Assembly (NCBI GenBank): GCA_016712885.1
Contig: JADJQF010000002.1
Span: 1-64,000 of the forward strand
Direction: 5' to 3'
From: Candidatus Flexicrinis proximus
GTDB taxonomy: Bacteria; Chloroflexota; Anaerolineae; Aggregatilineales; Phototrophicaceae
Length of the DNA: 64,000 nucleotides
Numbering within the stretch: the first letter of the stretch is position 1; each line of letters starts with the position of its first letter. Below the pieces are notes generated by a model that was not told where the DNA came from, made no database searches, and saw nothing but the letters and a program-made list of their open reading frames with translations. Positions 1 to 7,385 of the stretch are shown one piece after another. The position numbers and the translations under genes are program-made.

Positions 1-1
1 G

Positions 2-661
2 CAGGGCCAGCCCGTGATGATCGCCACCGAAATGACGACCACATGGCGCGGGGAAGACACCGACATCCTGTGCTATGGCTACGATCCCGCCGCCGCGCCG
101 ATCCTTGAAGTCTGTGCCGACCTTCAGCGCCGCCAGCGCGAAAACACCGCCCAGACCTTCGAAAATCTCACGCGCGGCGGCTATCTCGTCCCGCAGGAGG
201 AAATCGACGAAATCCTCGCTCTGCCCGGTTCGGCGCATCTGTCCGCTGTCGTTGCGGCGCTTCAGCGCAACGGCCACAACGCGCACGAGCGCTCGGCCGG
301 TACATTGGCGAAAGAGGCTGGACTCAACTTTGAGACCATCGACATCGTCGACGCGGTCGAAGCGGCGCATGCCAGCGGCGGCGTGTGCATTGTCGCCCAC
401 CCCGGCCGTGGCGTCTTGTGGACCAAATACGACGCCGCGCTGCTGGACGAACTGCGCCGGACCGTGCCCATCGACGGCATAGAGGCTTATTATCCGGCCC
501 ACAGTGACGAGCAGGTTGACATGTTCCTCGCCTACGCCGCCGAACATAACCTGCTCGTCAGCGCCGGATCGGACTCGCACGGCCCCAACCGCCTGCCGAT
601 CAAGTATCCTGCCGCGAACTGCCGCGCCCTGCTCGAACGCCTCGGCGTCACGGTGCTCTAG
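2..661 (+). CDS. PHP-domain metal-dependent phosphoesterase, 3' part (host flank)
   Basis: The frame is open from the left edge to a stop at 659-661, so the N-terminus lies outside the window. The protein has late PHP-superfamily motifs: an IATEMTTTW strand near the start, an IVAHPGR strand around residue 130, and GIEAYYPAHSDEQ followed by SAGSDSHG near the C-terminus. The histidines and aspartates of AHPGR and GSDSHG are the usual metal ligands. Relatives of the TrpH/YciV type hydrolyse phosphate esters or short RNA and nucleotides in the cytoplasm; the exact substrate cannot be told. It looks like an ordinary chromosomal gene and marks the bacterial side of the prophage junction. Sure of the family, less sure that it is host rather than phage. 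Confidence 0.85.
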   Translation, partial: QGQPVMIATEMTTTWRGEDTDILCYGYDPAAAPILEVCADLQRRQRENTAQTFENLTRGGYLVPQEEIDEILALPGSAHLSAVVAALQRNGHNAHERSAGTLAKEAGLNFETIDIVDAVEAAHASGGVCIVAHPGRGVLWTKYDAALLDELRRTVPIDGIEAYYPAHSDEQVDMFLAYAAEHNLLVSAGSDSHGPNRLPIKYPAANCRALLERLGVTVL

Positions 662-664
662 CCG

Positions 665-784
665 CTATCGCAGCCGCCAAAGCCACAAACCAGCCACTGC
701 TAACCCGATCAGCCCCGCGCTGATAACCTTCACGTCGCGCGTCGTGACGCCGCCGGGGATGATGGCAACTTGCTCGATCCGCAT
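665..784 (-). CDS. possible small single-span membrane protein
   Basis: A 39-codon leftward frame starts at an ATG at 784 and ends in a hydrophobic run (ISAGLIGLAVAGLWLW) followed by arginines, like a one-pass membrane peptide. There is no convincing ribosome-binding site, and it converges tail to tail with the PHP gene. It could be a chance frame in the junction DNA. Confidence 0.2.
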   Translation of the reverse strand: MRIEQVAIIPGGVTTRDVKVISAGLIGLAVAGLWLWRLR

Positions 785-811
785 CAACGACACAATCAAG
801 GAGAGTCGCAA

Positions 812-1183
812 GTGATCGGTCGATTGATCGAGCACTTGCTCTCCAAGCCCGGAGCCCTCGGGGTGGCGTTCATCATGCAGGAAAGAAAACGGAGCACCTA
901 TCAACAGATGCTCAGGCACTTTCGTGATGAGGTGATTGAGACAACGCCTTCGGGTTGGATCAGGTTTCGCAACGATGCGCGGCTGGTCTTTTACGGGGAC
1001 AGTGACATCAACGAGCGGATGCGCGGTATGTCACCCGCCGCTGTCTACATCGAGCGTATCGACTTCGACGTTGAGCGGCAACTCTTCGCCAGCCTCGTCC
1101 ACAATAAGGGCATCGTCTTCGACCTGTTCATCGACGAGCCCTTGTCCAACAGGGACTACTGGTTTCGACGCAACCGCCCGTGA
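812..1183 (+). CDS. small protein resembling part of a terminase ATPase core (tentative)
   Basis: The start is the GTG at 812, preceded by AAGGAG at 799-804; an in-frame start at 770 has no ribosome-binding site. The 123-residue product has a segment (GWIRFRNDARLVFYG, then NERMRGMSPAAVYIER) that reads like the strand, loop and Walker B region of phage large-terminase ATPases, where an asparagine-glycine-rich strand is followed by LRG and an acidic DEAD-like strand. No Walker A motif is present, so it would not be an active ATPase. It may be a leftover of a terminase gene at the prophage edge or an unrelated small protein. Its last 153 bases overlap the convergent gene 1031-1687. Confidence 0.4.
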   Translation: MIGRLIEHLLSKPGALGVAFIMQERKRSTYQQMLRHFRDEVIETTPSGWIRFRNDARLVFYGDSDINERMRGMSPAAVYIERIDFDVERQLFASLVHNKGIVFDLFIDEPLSNRDYWFRRNRP

Positions 1184-1687
1184 ACTCGGGCCGGCAATCG
1201 ACAGTGGATTAATTCCCCCATCACGACCCAATACCCCTCGCAAGTATGCCGCTTCCTCGTAGCCTGCGTCCTCCTGCATTTCCTGAGCGGGCTGCACCAC
1301 CCATAGATGCAGCCGGTCGGCGGCTTCCACTGCTGACCGGCCTCTCCCGTTAACGGCGATGTCTACAAGGTGCTCGAGTACCTGCGGCCACTGGCGCATC
1401 ACCTCGGCGTGGGCGACCTGTATCTCATCCAACTGGATCGGCAGGAAATACTTGGAGCGGATTGCCTTGAGCAATCCCATCCGGTCCCACTTCTGCCGCA
1501 GATGCCACAACCAAACGCGACTCATGCCGAACCGTGCAGCGATTTCCTCAACCGAGAGCGGAGGCCAGGACGCCTCGCGCCACAGGATGTACTGGCAGGC
1601 ACGTACGAAGTCCTCGTGCATGGCCGGATCGAGGTCTTTGGGAACATCAGGGATTTGAATGTAGGGATTGTTCAGATAGCTATTCAT
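1031..1687 (-). CDS. HTH DNA-binding protein, candidate phage repressor
   Basis: The product, about 218 residues, carries a helix-turn-helix (LSVEEIAARFGMSRVWLW) near residues 45-62, followed by a helical region with a VNGRGRSAVEAADRL pattern also seen in terminase small subunits. The ATG at 1687 is preferred over an upstream TTG at 1708. It is divergent from the early operon, and the palindrome 1690-1707 lies directly between the two starts, the classic arrangement of a lysogeny repressor. The last 50 residues are low in complexity and antisense to the gene 812-1183, so the true C-terminus may be shorter. It could instead be a terminase small subunit. The HTH is clear; the role is inferred from position. 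Confidence 0.5.
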   Translation of the reverse strand: MNSYLNNPYIQIPDVPKDLDPAMHEDFVRACQYILWREASWPPLSVEEIAARFGMSRVWLWHLRQKWDRMGLLKAIRSKYFLPIQLDEIQVAHAEVMRQWPQVLEHLVDIAVNGRGRSAVEAADRLHLWVVQPAQEMQEDAGYEEAAYLRGVLGRDGGINPLSIAGPSSRAVASKPVVPVGQGLVDEQVEDDALIVDEAGEELPLNVEVDTLDVDSGG

Positions 1688-1689
1688 TC

Positions 1690-1707
1690 TGTTCACTTTA
1701 GTGTACA
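1690..1707. promoter_or_regulatory. operator-like palindrome TGTTCA-N6-TGTACA
   Basis: Two hexamer half-sites, TGTTCA and TGTACA, are separated by six bases and form a near-perfect inverted repeat. TACAAT at 1704-1709, inside the right half, resembles a -10 box for the rightward operon. The same structure recurs at 8792-8809. It lies between the divergent HTH gene and the nuclease gene, so binding there could control both. Confidence 0.5.
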
Positions 1708-1731
1708 ATGCGGGCGAAGAAAGGACGTGCT

Positions 1732-2647
1732 ATGGATGTGCATTTGGTCATCGATGAGGCGCTGGTCGCCTACTACAAGTCAGGGAAACGTCAGCCGATT
1801 CATTCCCCGCGAATGAGCTATCCGGGTTACGTGCGGGCCAGTTCGCTTGGCGGCTGCCCGCTGGCAGGGGCTCGGCAGAAACTAGGGTTTGCGCCTGATC
1901 TGCCGGACCTGCTGCCGGGCGGCACGGTGCAAAGCATCATCACCTTACAGGCCGGGGAATATGCAGCGATGCTCTATCAGGAGGCACTGCTTCACTGCTC
2001 GACGGTCACCGAGGGTATCAGCGTCGAGGTCGAAGTGGACTTGTCCGACCACCAGCGCAAGGTATCCGGTCGCGCCGACGCCGTGGTGAACGGGGCGATC
2101 ATCGAGCTCAAGTACACGTTCGAGGGGAAAGGCGTCGAGCCCGGCGAGCCGCGTGAGAGCCATGCGTGGCAGCTCATGACGTATGCGCGGGCGCGCTATG
2201 GGAAGCTCGATGTGATGCCGGAGATGTACTTGGTGACCATCGGCAAGTACGCCTACAAGGTGTACGAATTACGGCCCGATGGTGAGGGGTATGCCTTCTA
2301 TGATACCACGGAAGACGCCCCGCTGGATCAGGGCTTCGGCGGGTGGAACCTGCCGGCCAACCTGAACTACGACCGGCTCGATGAGACCATCGACAACGCC
2401 CACGAGTACATGCGTTGGGTGAAGGGCTATAACACACAGATGGTTTCCCCCATCGAGAACCCCCCTCACTGATCCGCAGGGCTGGCTCTGCCTCAAGTCC
2501 ACCAAGGACTATAAGAAGAACACCGGCACGGTCACCCCCAACTGTGCCTGGGCGCTGTCATGCCACGGCATCCGCAAAGAGTCGGCCATCAGCCGGAATG
2601 GTTCCGGTTCGGAGTGGCAACTCACGGCCATGAAGGAGCAGTGGTGA
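1732..2647 (+). CDS. RecB/Cas4-like PD-(D/E)XK nuclease, frame-disrupted near its C-terminus
   Basis: The start is ATG 1732, with AAAGGA at 1720-1725 upstream. The nuclease core is visible: GRADAVVNGAIIELKYT contains the catalytic Asp and the ExK pair (residues about 113-130), followed by the Gln helix AWQLMTYARARYG. Relatives are phage exonucleases that make single-stranded tails for recombination, fitting the Sak4-like and RecA-like genes downstream. The frame stops at 2472, but an open frame shifted by one base continues to 2647 (TDPQGWLCLKSTKDY onward). That tail has no start codon, and its TGA overlaps the GTG of the next gene (GTGA). Removing one C from the C6 run at 2460-2465 joins the two frames into about 305 residues. 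I annotate one gene with a probable base error; programmed +1 shifting is the alternative. Confidence 0.75.
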
Positions 2648-3054
2648 ACCAAGAACTCTACCTCGTGTTCGACGATTACGTAGTGATCGAGGCGATCCAC
2701 CAGCTATCCGAAGAGCGCCGCACAGCGTCCACCCGCAACGTGCGCGACCGCTTCAACGTAATCCTGCGCCAGCGCCCCCAGTTGGGCTACGTCACGCACG
2801 AGATCAAGTCACACACGACCGTTGCTCAATCCTTCGCGCGGCTGAAGGAAGCAGAACTGATCGAGACCAGGACGATCGTCGAGCCGTTCCAGACGGTCGT
2901 GCGGCTTGCGTCCGAGAAGTTCGTCTCGTTCTACGAAGAGATGCACCGGCGCTACGGCCACAACATTCTGCGCTGGCCGTACAAGATCCCGAAGGGCCCT
3001 AACGGGCCGGACTGGGATGGAACTACGTTCGTTCACATCAGCATCGAGGAGTAA
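2644..3054 (+). CDS. winged-helix protein of the early operon
   Basis: The GTG at 2644 is chosen because AAGGAG sits at 2633-2638 and because it overlaps the preceding TGA, which suggests coupled translation. The 136-residue product has a helical N-terminal half followed by SFARLKEAELIETRT, the recognition helix and turn typical of a winged helix, then a basic aromatic tail. No family was recognised. It lies between the exonuclease and the Sak4-like ATPase, so a replication or recombination accessory or a transcription regulator is plausible. Confidence 0.6.
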   Translation: MNQELYLVFDDYVVIEAIHQLSEERRTASTRNVRDRFNVILRQRPQLGYVTHEIKSHTTVAQSFARLKEAELIETRTIVEPFQTVVRLASEKFVSFYEEMHRRYGHNILRWPYKIPKGPNGPDWDGTTFVHISIEE

Positions 3055-3061
3055 CCCACGC

Positions 3062-3967
3062 ATGGCACTGAGATTTGAGAAGGCAACCAAGAAGGCCAAG
3101 CATCTGAAGTGTTTGTTCTTCGGTGACAGCGGCACGCGCAAGACGGTCGGCGCGCTGTCGTTCCCCCGCCCTGCGGTGATCGACACCGAGAACGGAACCG
3201 ACCTGTATCAGGACAAGTTCATGTTCGATGTAGTCAACGCAAACGACATCTCCGCCGTCGAAGAACTGCTGGCGTTTATTGAGCGCGACAACGGCAAGAC
3301 CTACGACACGCTGGTGATCGACTCGCTCACCGTGCTGGTCGACGTGCTGCGCGGCGCGATGGAGAAGAAGGCCAAGAACGGCGAGATGGGCTACCGCGAA
3401 CACGGCGCGGTCAACCGCCGCATGAAGGCGCTGTACGGCCGCCTGATGAACCTGCCGGTGCATGTCGTGGCGACGGCGCACGAGGCCATCCAGTACGAAG
3501 GCGCGGGCAATTCGCTGCGCAAAGCGGGTGTCAAGCCGGACGCCGACAAGTCCATCGCCTATGCCTTCGACTTCGTCATCAACACGCAGCGCAACGGCAA
3601 GGGCGTCGTGTGGAAGGGACGCGGCTCGAAGGAACTGGAAGAGGGCAAGGTCGTGTCCGGCGTGACATGGGAACTGTTCAAGGACATCGCCAAGTCCAAC
3701 GCCACCGGCGAGGCAGTGAAGGCGCTCAACGACGAAGAGGCGATTGCCAACGAAGCTGCCCGCATCGCTGCGGCAGAAGACCTGACGGCTGCCAAGAACG
3801 CCATGATTGCGGAGCTCGTCGCCTCGGAACTGTTCGAGGACGTGAACGCCATCGGCGCAGCGGTCAGCGTGCTGAAGAAGGACAACCCTGCTTTGTCATT
3901 CGAGGCCGACCCGGTTGGCTTCAAGGCCGCGCTGGTCGAATACGCGCAGGGGCAGAAAGCCGCGTAA
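3062..3967 (+). CDS. Sak4-like AAA ATPase (phage recombination)
   Basis: The start ATG 3062 follows a GAGGAG. The 301-residue protein matches the phage AAA_24/Sak4 pattern: P-loop GDSGTRKT near residues 22-29, IDTENGTD strand, Walker B LVIDSLTVLVD near residue 85, and VVATAHEAIQ as the sensor strand. Sak4 proteins are RecA-fold single-strand annealing or recombination ATPases acting with an exonuclease and SSB. The P-loop is odd: the glycine before the catalytic lysine is arginine (TRKT instead of TGKT). The C-terminal third is alanine- and glutamate-rich and helical. The gene sits between two nuclease genes, consistent with a recombination cassette. Confidence 0.75.
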   Translation: MALRFEKATKKAKHLKCLFFGDSGTRKTVGALSFPRPAVIDTENGTDLYQDKFMFDVVNANDISAVEELLAFIERDNGKTYDTLVIDSLTVLVDVLRGAMEKKAKNGEMGYREHGAVNRRMKALYGRLMNLPVHVVATAHEAIQYEGAGNSLRKAGVKPDADKSIAYAFDFVINTQRNGKGVVWKGRGSKELEEGKVVSGVTWELFKDIAKSNATGEAVKALNDEEAIANEAARIAAAEDLTAAKNAMIAELVASELFEDVNAIGAAVSVLKKDNPALSFEADPVGFKAALVEYAQGQKAA

Positions 3968-3969
3968 GC

Positions 3970-4542
3970 ATGGCAGATAAGTTTCAGCCCGAAGCTACGA
4001 CGACGCTGCGTAGCCTCGGGCTCTTCACCATCGCAATCCCTGACAGCGAGTTCAACGCAGGGGTGCGGGAAGCTGGCCACGCCGACCGCATCTACATCGG
4101 GCGGATCGGCGACGGGCTGTATCACGGCGCGGTCGAGGTGAAGACCGGACGCGGCGAGCACCGGCAGTCCTGGCCGTTTGCCGAGTGGTCCGACGAACAG
4201 CGCAGGTGGGCGCAGGCGTGGCGGGAAAAAACCGGCACGCCCTACCTGCTGTTCATTATGGTGGGGAACGACTTGCCGCAGCTGCCGAAGACCGAGAGTC
4301 GTCCGTATCCGCGCATCGCCGTGCTCGTGCCGCACAAAGTCATCCTGGACCTCGAAGCGGCCGCTGAACGCAAGAGCCTGAGCTACCAGCAGATCGCCGA
4401 CATGCAGACCTTTCGCCTTAACTGGGCGGGCAAAGGTCGCTGGATCATCCCGCCCTGCAATCCATTCTGGTCAGGAGTTACTTATGACCTCAGAAGCATT
4501 GTTGGAAGACAAACTGAGCTACGCGAACGACGCGCTGGCTGA
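3970..4542 (+). CDS. PD-(D/E)XK nuclease (VRR-NUC/resolvase-like)
   Basis: The ATG at 3970 lies one base after the stop of the ATPase gene. The 190-residue protein has the compact nuclease layout: DRIYIGRIGDG supplies the catalytic Asp strand, YHGAVEVKTG the ExK pair (residues about 55-64), and WSDEQRRWAQAWREKTG an amphipathic helix typical of VRR-NUC and archaeal-type resolvase folds. Such enzymes cut branched DNA or flaps during phage replication. Its last 59 bases overlap the next gene; a different frame would stop at a TGA overlapping that gene's ATG at 4484, so the annotated C-terminal 19 residues are uncertain. Confidence 0.65.
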   Translation: MADKFQPEATTTLRSLGLFTIAIPDSEFNAGVREAGHADRIYIGRIGDGLYHGAVEVKTGRGEHRQSWPFAEWSDEQRRWAQAWREKTGTPYLLFIMVGNDLPQLPKTESRPYPRIAVLVPHKVILDLEAAAERKSLSYQQIADMQTFRLNWAGKGRWIIPPCNPFWSGVTYDLRSIVGRQTELRERRAG

Positions 4543-5228
4543 GGCACGGCGAGACCTGATCGACGACCTGCCTGAAGGGACGGTCGTCGAAGGGGACCTG
4601 GACTACCTGATCCAGGCACGCGCGACAGATACGGCTGCCTTTGCCCCTGGCGAGTCAAGTGGGTACGCTCGGCAAGTCGATCCTGTACCTCATCTATCAG
4701 ATGGAGCTCAACCAGTTTTACCGCGTGCTGCCGCAGGAGTTCAGCACCCTGCGGGAATGGGCAAAGTTCCGCTTCGCCAAGCTGTATGAAGGCGGGCACA
4801 TCAGTGAGGACTACATCCTGCGCTTCTGCGGCACCGTGGAAGACATGCTGATGCCGGTGCATGAAGCCCACCTGCGGGGCTTGTCCGGGGTGAGCGCCGA
4901 GGATGTGATCAGGCACGCGTCCGAAGCGCAGTTGAAGGAGAATCGCTACTACTTCAAGTCGGCTAACCCTGATGAACAGGCCGAACTGATCGAGGCGCTG
5001 GCGACCCCCACGAAGGACATCGGGGAGCGCCGGGAAAAGAACGCCAAGATCGACGGCATCAAGACCTCCATCAGGACAAAGATCGGGCTGCCGGCCATTG
5101 TCCTGTATGCTGCGACAACCGACGATGGCCTGTATGACCTGCATGGGAGGGTTACCCACGACGACTTGATGTTCCTGATGAACCTGCTCGGCAAGCGTCT
5201 CGACCTGCATCTTGCGGGGGCGGCCTGA
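4484..5228 (+). CDS. unknown early protein, frame-disrupted
   Basis: The start ATG 4484 follows AGGAG. The first part (about 54 residues, acidic and helical) runs in one frame. From about 4645 the plausible protein continues in the next frame (SQVGTLGKSILYLIYQMEL onward) to 5228, while the first frame turns into low-quality sequence ending at 4789. Shortening the C4 run at 4644-4647 by one base joins them into about 247 residues. The product is mostly helical with no motif I recognise. If the break is real, a second protein could start at the TTG 4641 or GTG 4659. It lies directly before the primase, so a replication accessory role is possible but unproved. Confidence 0.55.
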
Positions 5229-5229
5229 C

Positions 5230-6339
5230 ATGCTCAAGTTCTCAGAGGTCAAAGAACAGTACAGCATCATAGATATCGCCAACCGGCTCGGCATCGAACA
5301 GGTGCGGCGTCGGGGTGCAGTGATCGACTGCCGGTGCCCGAAGCACGAAGACCGCAACCCTTCGTTCTGGCTCGATACCCGCACGAACAGGGCCGGATGC
5401 TTCCGCGTCGGATGCTTCGAGGGCGGCGACATCTTCGACCTCGTGCAGTGGCATCAGGGAGTAAGCCGGTACGACTCTCTGACATGGATAGCGGGCGAAG
5501 AGCCAGCGGCGAAACCCCAAGCAATAGTGAAGCCCGAACGAAAAGACGAGAACCGCTATTCGGAGTGGATCAGTAGTGTGCATAGCAGATCGCGCGACAA
5601 GGCGTATATGCACGCACGCTATATGCAATCGCGGGGGCTGCCCATAGCGGCGGCCCTCGCCTATCAAGTCGGGACAGTAGAGGGCTGGCAACCCAGTTCC
5701 ATTCGCTATCGGTTCCTGGATGGCAGTGAGATACCGCTACTGCCGGCCACCCGCTATCTCATTCCGTGGATTATCGACGGGCAGACCGCCGCTATCAAGC
5801 TGCGGCTCGATGAAGATAGTGCGCGCCGCGTGCTATCGGCCACGCCTAAGTCGCTGATCGATAGGGTGATAGAGAACGAGCAAATAGCGAGGCAGGTGTC
5901 CGAAGTAACAGAGGCGCACCTAATCGACGTGCTATTCGGCGGACGCTATCTGTCGAACGGGACACAGACCAATAGGGTGTTCCGCTATCCCGCTATGGAT
6001 AGCACCGTGCGGGAGCTATTCGCCTGCGAGGGCGAGTACGATTGCATGGCATTGACCCATGTGCTGAACGTTCCAGCGGTGGCCGCGAAGGATGGGGTTC
6101 GGAACCATTCCGGGTTGCTGGTCTGGATCGAGGACAACGACAAAGACACGGTGACTAAGGATCGCCGGTATAAAGCCGGCCGCGAGGGTGCGCTCATGGC
6201 AATCCGCAAGTCGGGCAAAGAGCTCGGCAAGGATGCCGTGATCCTGACTCCGCCCGATGGATATAAAGACATCGGTGACATGCTGAAGGCCGGCATCCTG
6301 CACGACTGGTTCTTCGAGGAGCGAAAGCAGATCGCATGA
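5230..6339 (+). CDS. DNA primase with CHC2 zinc finger and Toprim domain
   Basis: The start is ATG 5230, two bases after the previous stop. Residues about 34-70 form a CHC2-type zinc module: CRCPKHEDRNPSFW gives the CxC/His part, GCFRVGCFEGGDIFDLV the second Cys pair and the GDIFDLV tail. Residues about 260-350 look like Toprim: LFACEGEYDCMAL with the catalytic Glu, and VWIEDNDKD with the metal-binding acids. The protein makes RNA primers at the phage fork, probably with the DnaB-like helicase encoded at 7378. At 369 residues it is shorter than DnaG and lacks an obvious helicase-binding domain. Its middle third is written with rare CTA and ATA codons that create a dense GCTAT/ATAGC cluster (separate entry). 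Confidence 0.85.
   Translation: MLKFSEVKEQYSIIDIANRLGIEQVRRRGAVIDCRCPKHEDRNPSFWLDTRTNRAGCFRVGCFEGGDIFDLVQWHQGVSRYDSLTWIAGEEPAAKPQAIVKPERKDENRYSEWISSVHSRSRDKAYMHARYMQSRGLPIAAALAYQVGTVEGWQPSSIRYRFLDGSEIPLLPATRYLIPWIIDGQTAAIKLRLDEDSARRVLSATPKSLIDRVIENEQIARQVSEVTEAHLIDVLFGGRYLSNGTQTNRVFRYPAMDSTVRELFACEGEYDCMALTHVLNVPAVAAKDGVRNHSGLLVWIEDNDKDTVTKDRRYKAGREGALMAIRKSGKELGKDAVILTPPDGYKDIGDMLKAGILHDWFFEERKQIA
5487..6019. repeat. GCTAT/ATAGC cluster inside the primase gene
   Basis: Sixteen copies of GCTAT or its complement ATAGC fall in 533 bases, often as GCTATC/GATAGC, where about one is expected by chance. They are created partly by codons otherwise rare in this GC-rich region (ATA for Ile, CTA for Leu). 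The next 300 bases of the gene lack them. A similar cluster lies at 63146-63413. Iteron-like replication origin or protein-binding region is a guess. Confidence 0.55.
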
Positions 6340-7385
6340 ACATTCAAGACCGTCTCACGCAACGCCACGCGCTCGTGATCGACAAGGAAATCGCCCGCGC
6401 CCTCGGCTTGCCGGCAGCTCTCGTGCTCTGCCGCATCGCCTGGTGGTGTCACCACAATAGCCTTGAGCCGGGCAAGGAAAGTACCCACTTCCACAACGGC
6501 ATGTGGTGGATGTACATCACCCTCGACGGTTGGGAGAAAGACCTGCGTGCACTGGGCAAAACCTACATCCGGGACATCCTCAGCGAGCTGGAGCGTGACG
6601 GCTTTATCCTCTCGGCGCACTGGCACACCGACAAGTGGGATCGCACCAAGTGGTATACCGTCAACATTCCCAACGTCGAGCGGTTCTTTCGCCTATGGGA
6701 CTTTCACGGCGCACCGCACAAGCGTGATGCGAGTTACGAAGATCCGTGGGCGAAATATCAGGCGGAACTTGCCAACCAGCGTGAGATCGAACGTGCAGTT
6801 GAGGCTACGGCCTCAGATGCATCTGAAGCCCTGACCTCACATGCAAGTGAGGCCCCGACATCAAATGATTCCTACAGTAAGACACAGATAGACAGTACAG
6901 AGAAAGGCGCGCGAAATCCGCGCGCGCTGTTCGGTGCGCTGTCACAAGTGACACCCGGAACCCTGCGCCCTCGTGGGGAAGATGAACGCACCTCATGGCC
7001 GATGCACGACGCGTCGCTGCCTGATGTCTGCAAAGTCTTGTGGCGCGTGTTCAGCCCGAGCAACTCTAAGCTGAATGTCTCCGCCAAACAGAAGGCGCAG
7101 CTTGAGGAAAGTGTCGTCCCTCGCGGTAGTCATGACAGCTACCCGTCACCCGACGCGGCATACCACGCGCATCCCAAAGCCTTCGAAGCGTTCCTTGAAA
7201 ACCTGCACAAGTGGATGAAGGGCAAGGGCATCTCGATCAACACCGGCAACATCATCAAGTACGTGCGAGGCTACGACTACAAGGGCATCGGCTGGTTCGA
7301 ACACATGCCCCCGGTTGCCCGGACGGTAAAGCAGGAAGAGCGCGGCGGGCTGCTCGACGCCTTGAAGGACATCATCGGTGAGTAA
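6336..7385 (+). CDS. phage replication initiator/organiser-like protein with N-terminal winged helix
   Basis: The ATG at 6336 overlaps the primase stop (ATGA). Residues 1-110 look like the winged-helix domain of phage replisome organisers and plasmid initiators: DKEIARALGLPAALVLCRI, a WWMYITLDGWEKDL strand, and SELERDGFILSAHW as recognition helix plus wing. Residues about 150-215 form a Ser/Thr/Ala-rich linker with small internal repeats (SDASEALTSHASEAP). The C-terminal domain of about 130 residues is tryptophan- and lysine-rich and may contact helicase or DNA. Position between primase and helicase supports a role in origin melting or helicase loading. Exact family not certain. Confidence 0.6.
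   Translation: MNIQDRLTQRHALVIDKEIARALGLPAALVLCRIAWWCHHNSLEPGKESTHFHNGMWWMYITLDGWEKDLRALGKTYIRDILSELERDGFILSAHWHTDKWDRTKWYTVNIPNVERFFRLWDFHGAPHKRDASYEDPWAKYQAELANQREIERAVEATASDASEALTSHASEAPTSNDSYSKTQIDSTEKGARNPRALFGALSQVTPGTLRPRGEDERTSWPMHDASLPDVCKVLWRVFSPSNSKLNVSAKQKAQLEESVVPRGSHDSYPSPDAAYHAHPKAFEAFLENLHKWMKGKGISINTGNIIKYVRGYDYKGIGWFEHMPPVARTVKQEERGGLLDALKDIIGE

Noticed and set aside
1031..1687. Terminase small subunit as the firm call
   Set aside because: Resemblance is weak, and the divergent position with an operator fits a regulator better; kept as an alternative.
5487..6019. CRISPR-like array
   Set aside because: The repeated word is only five to six bases, irregularly spaced and inside a coding gene.
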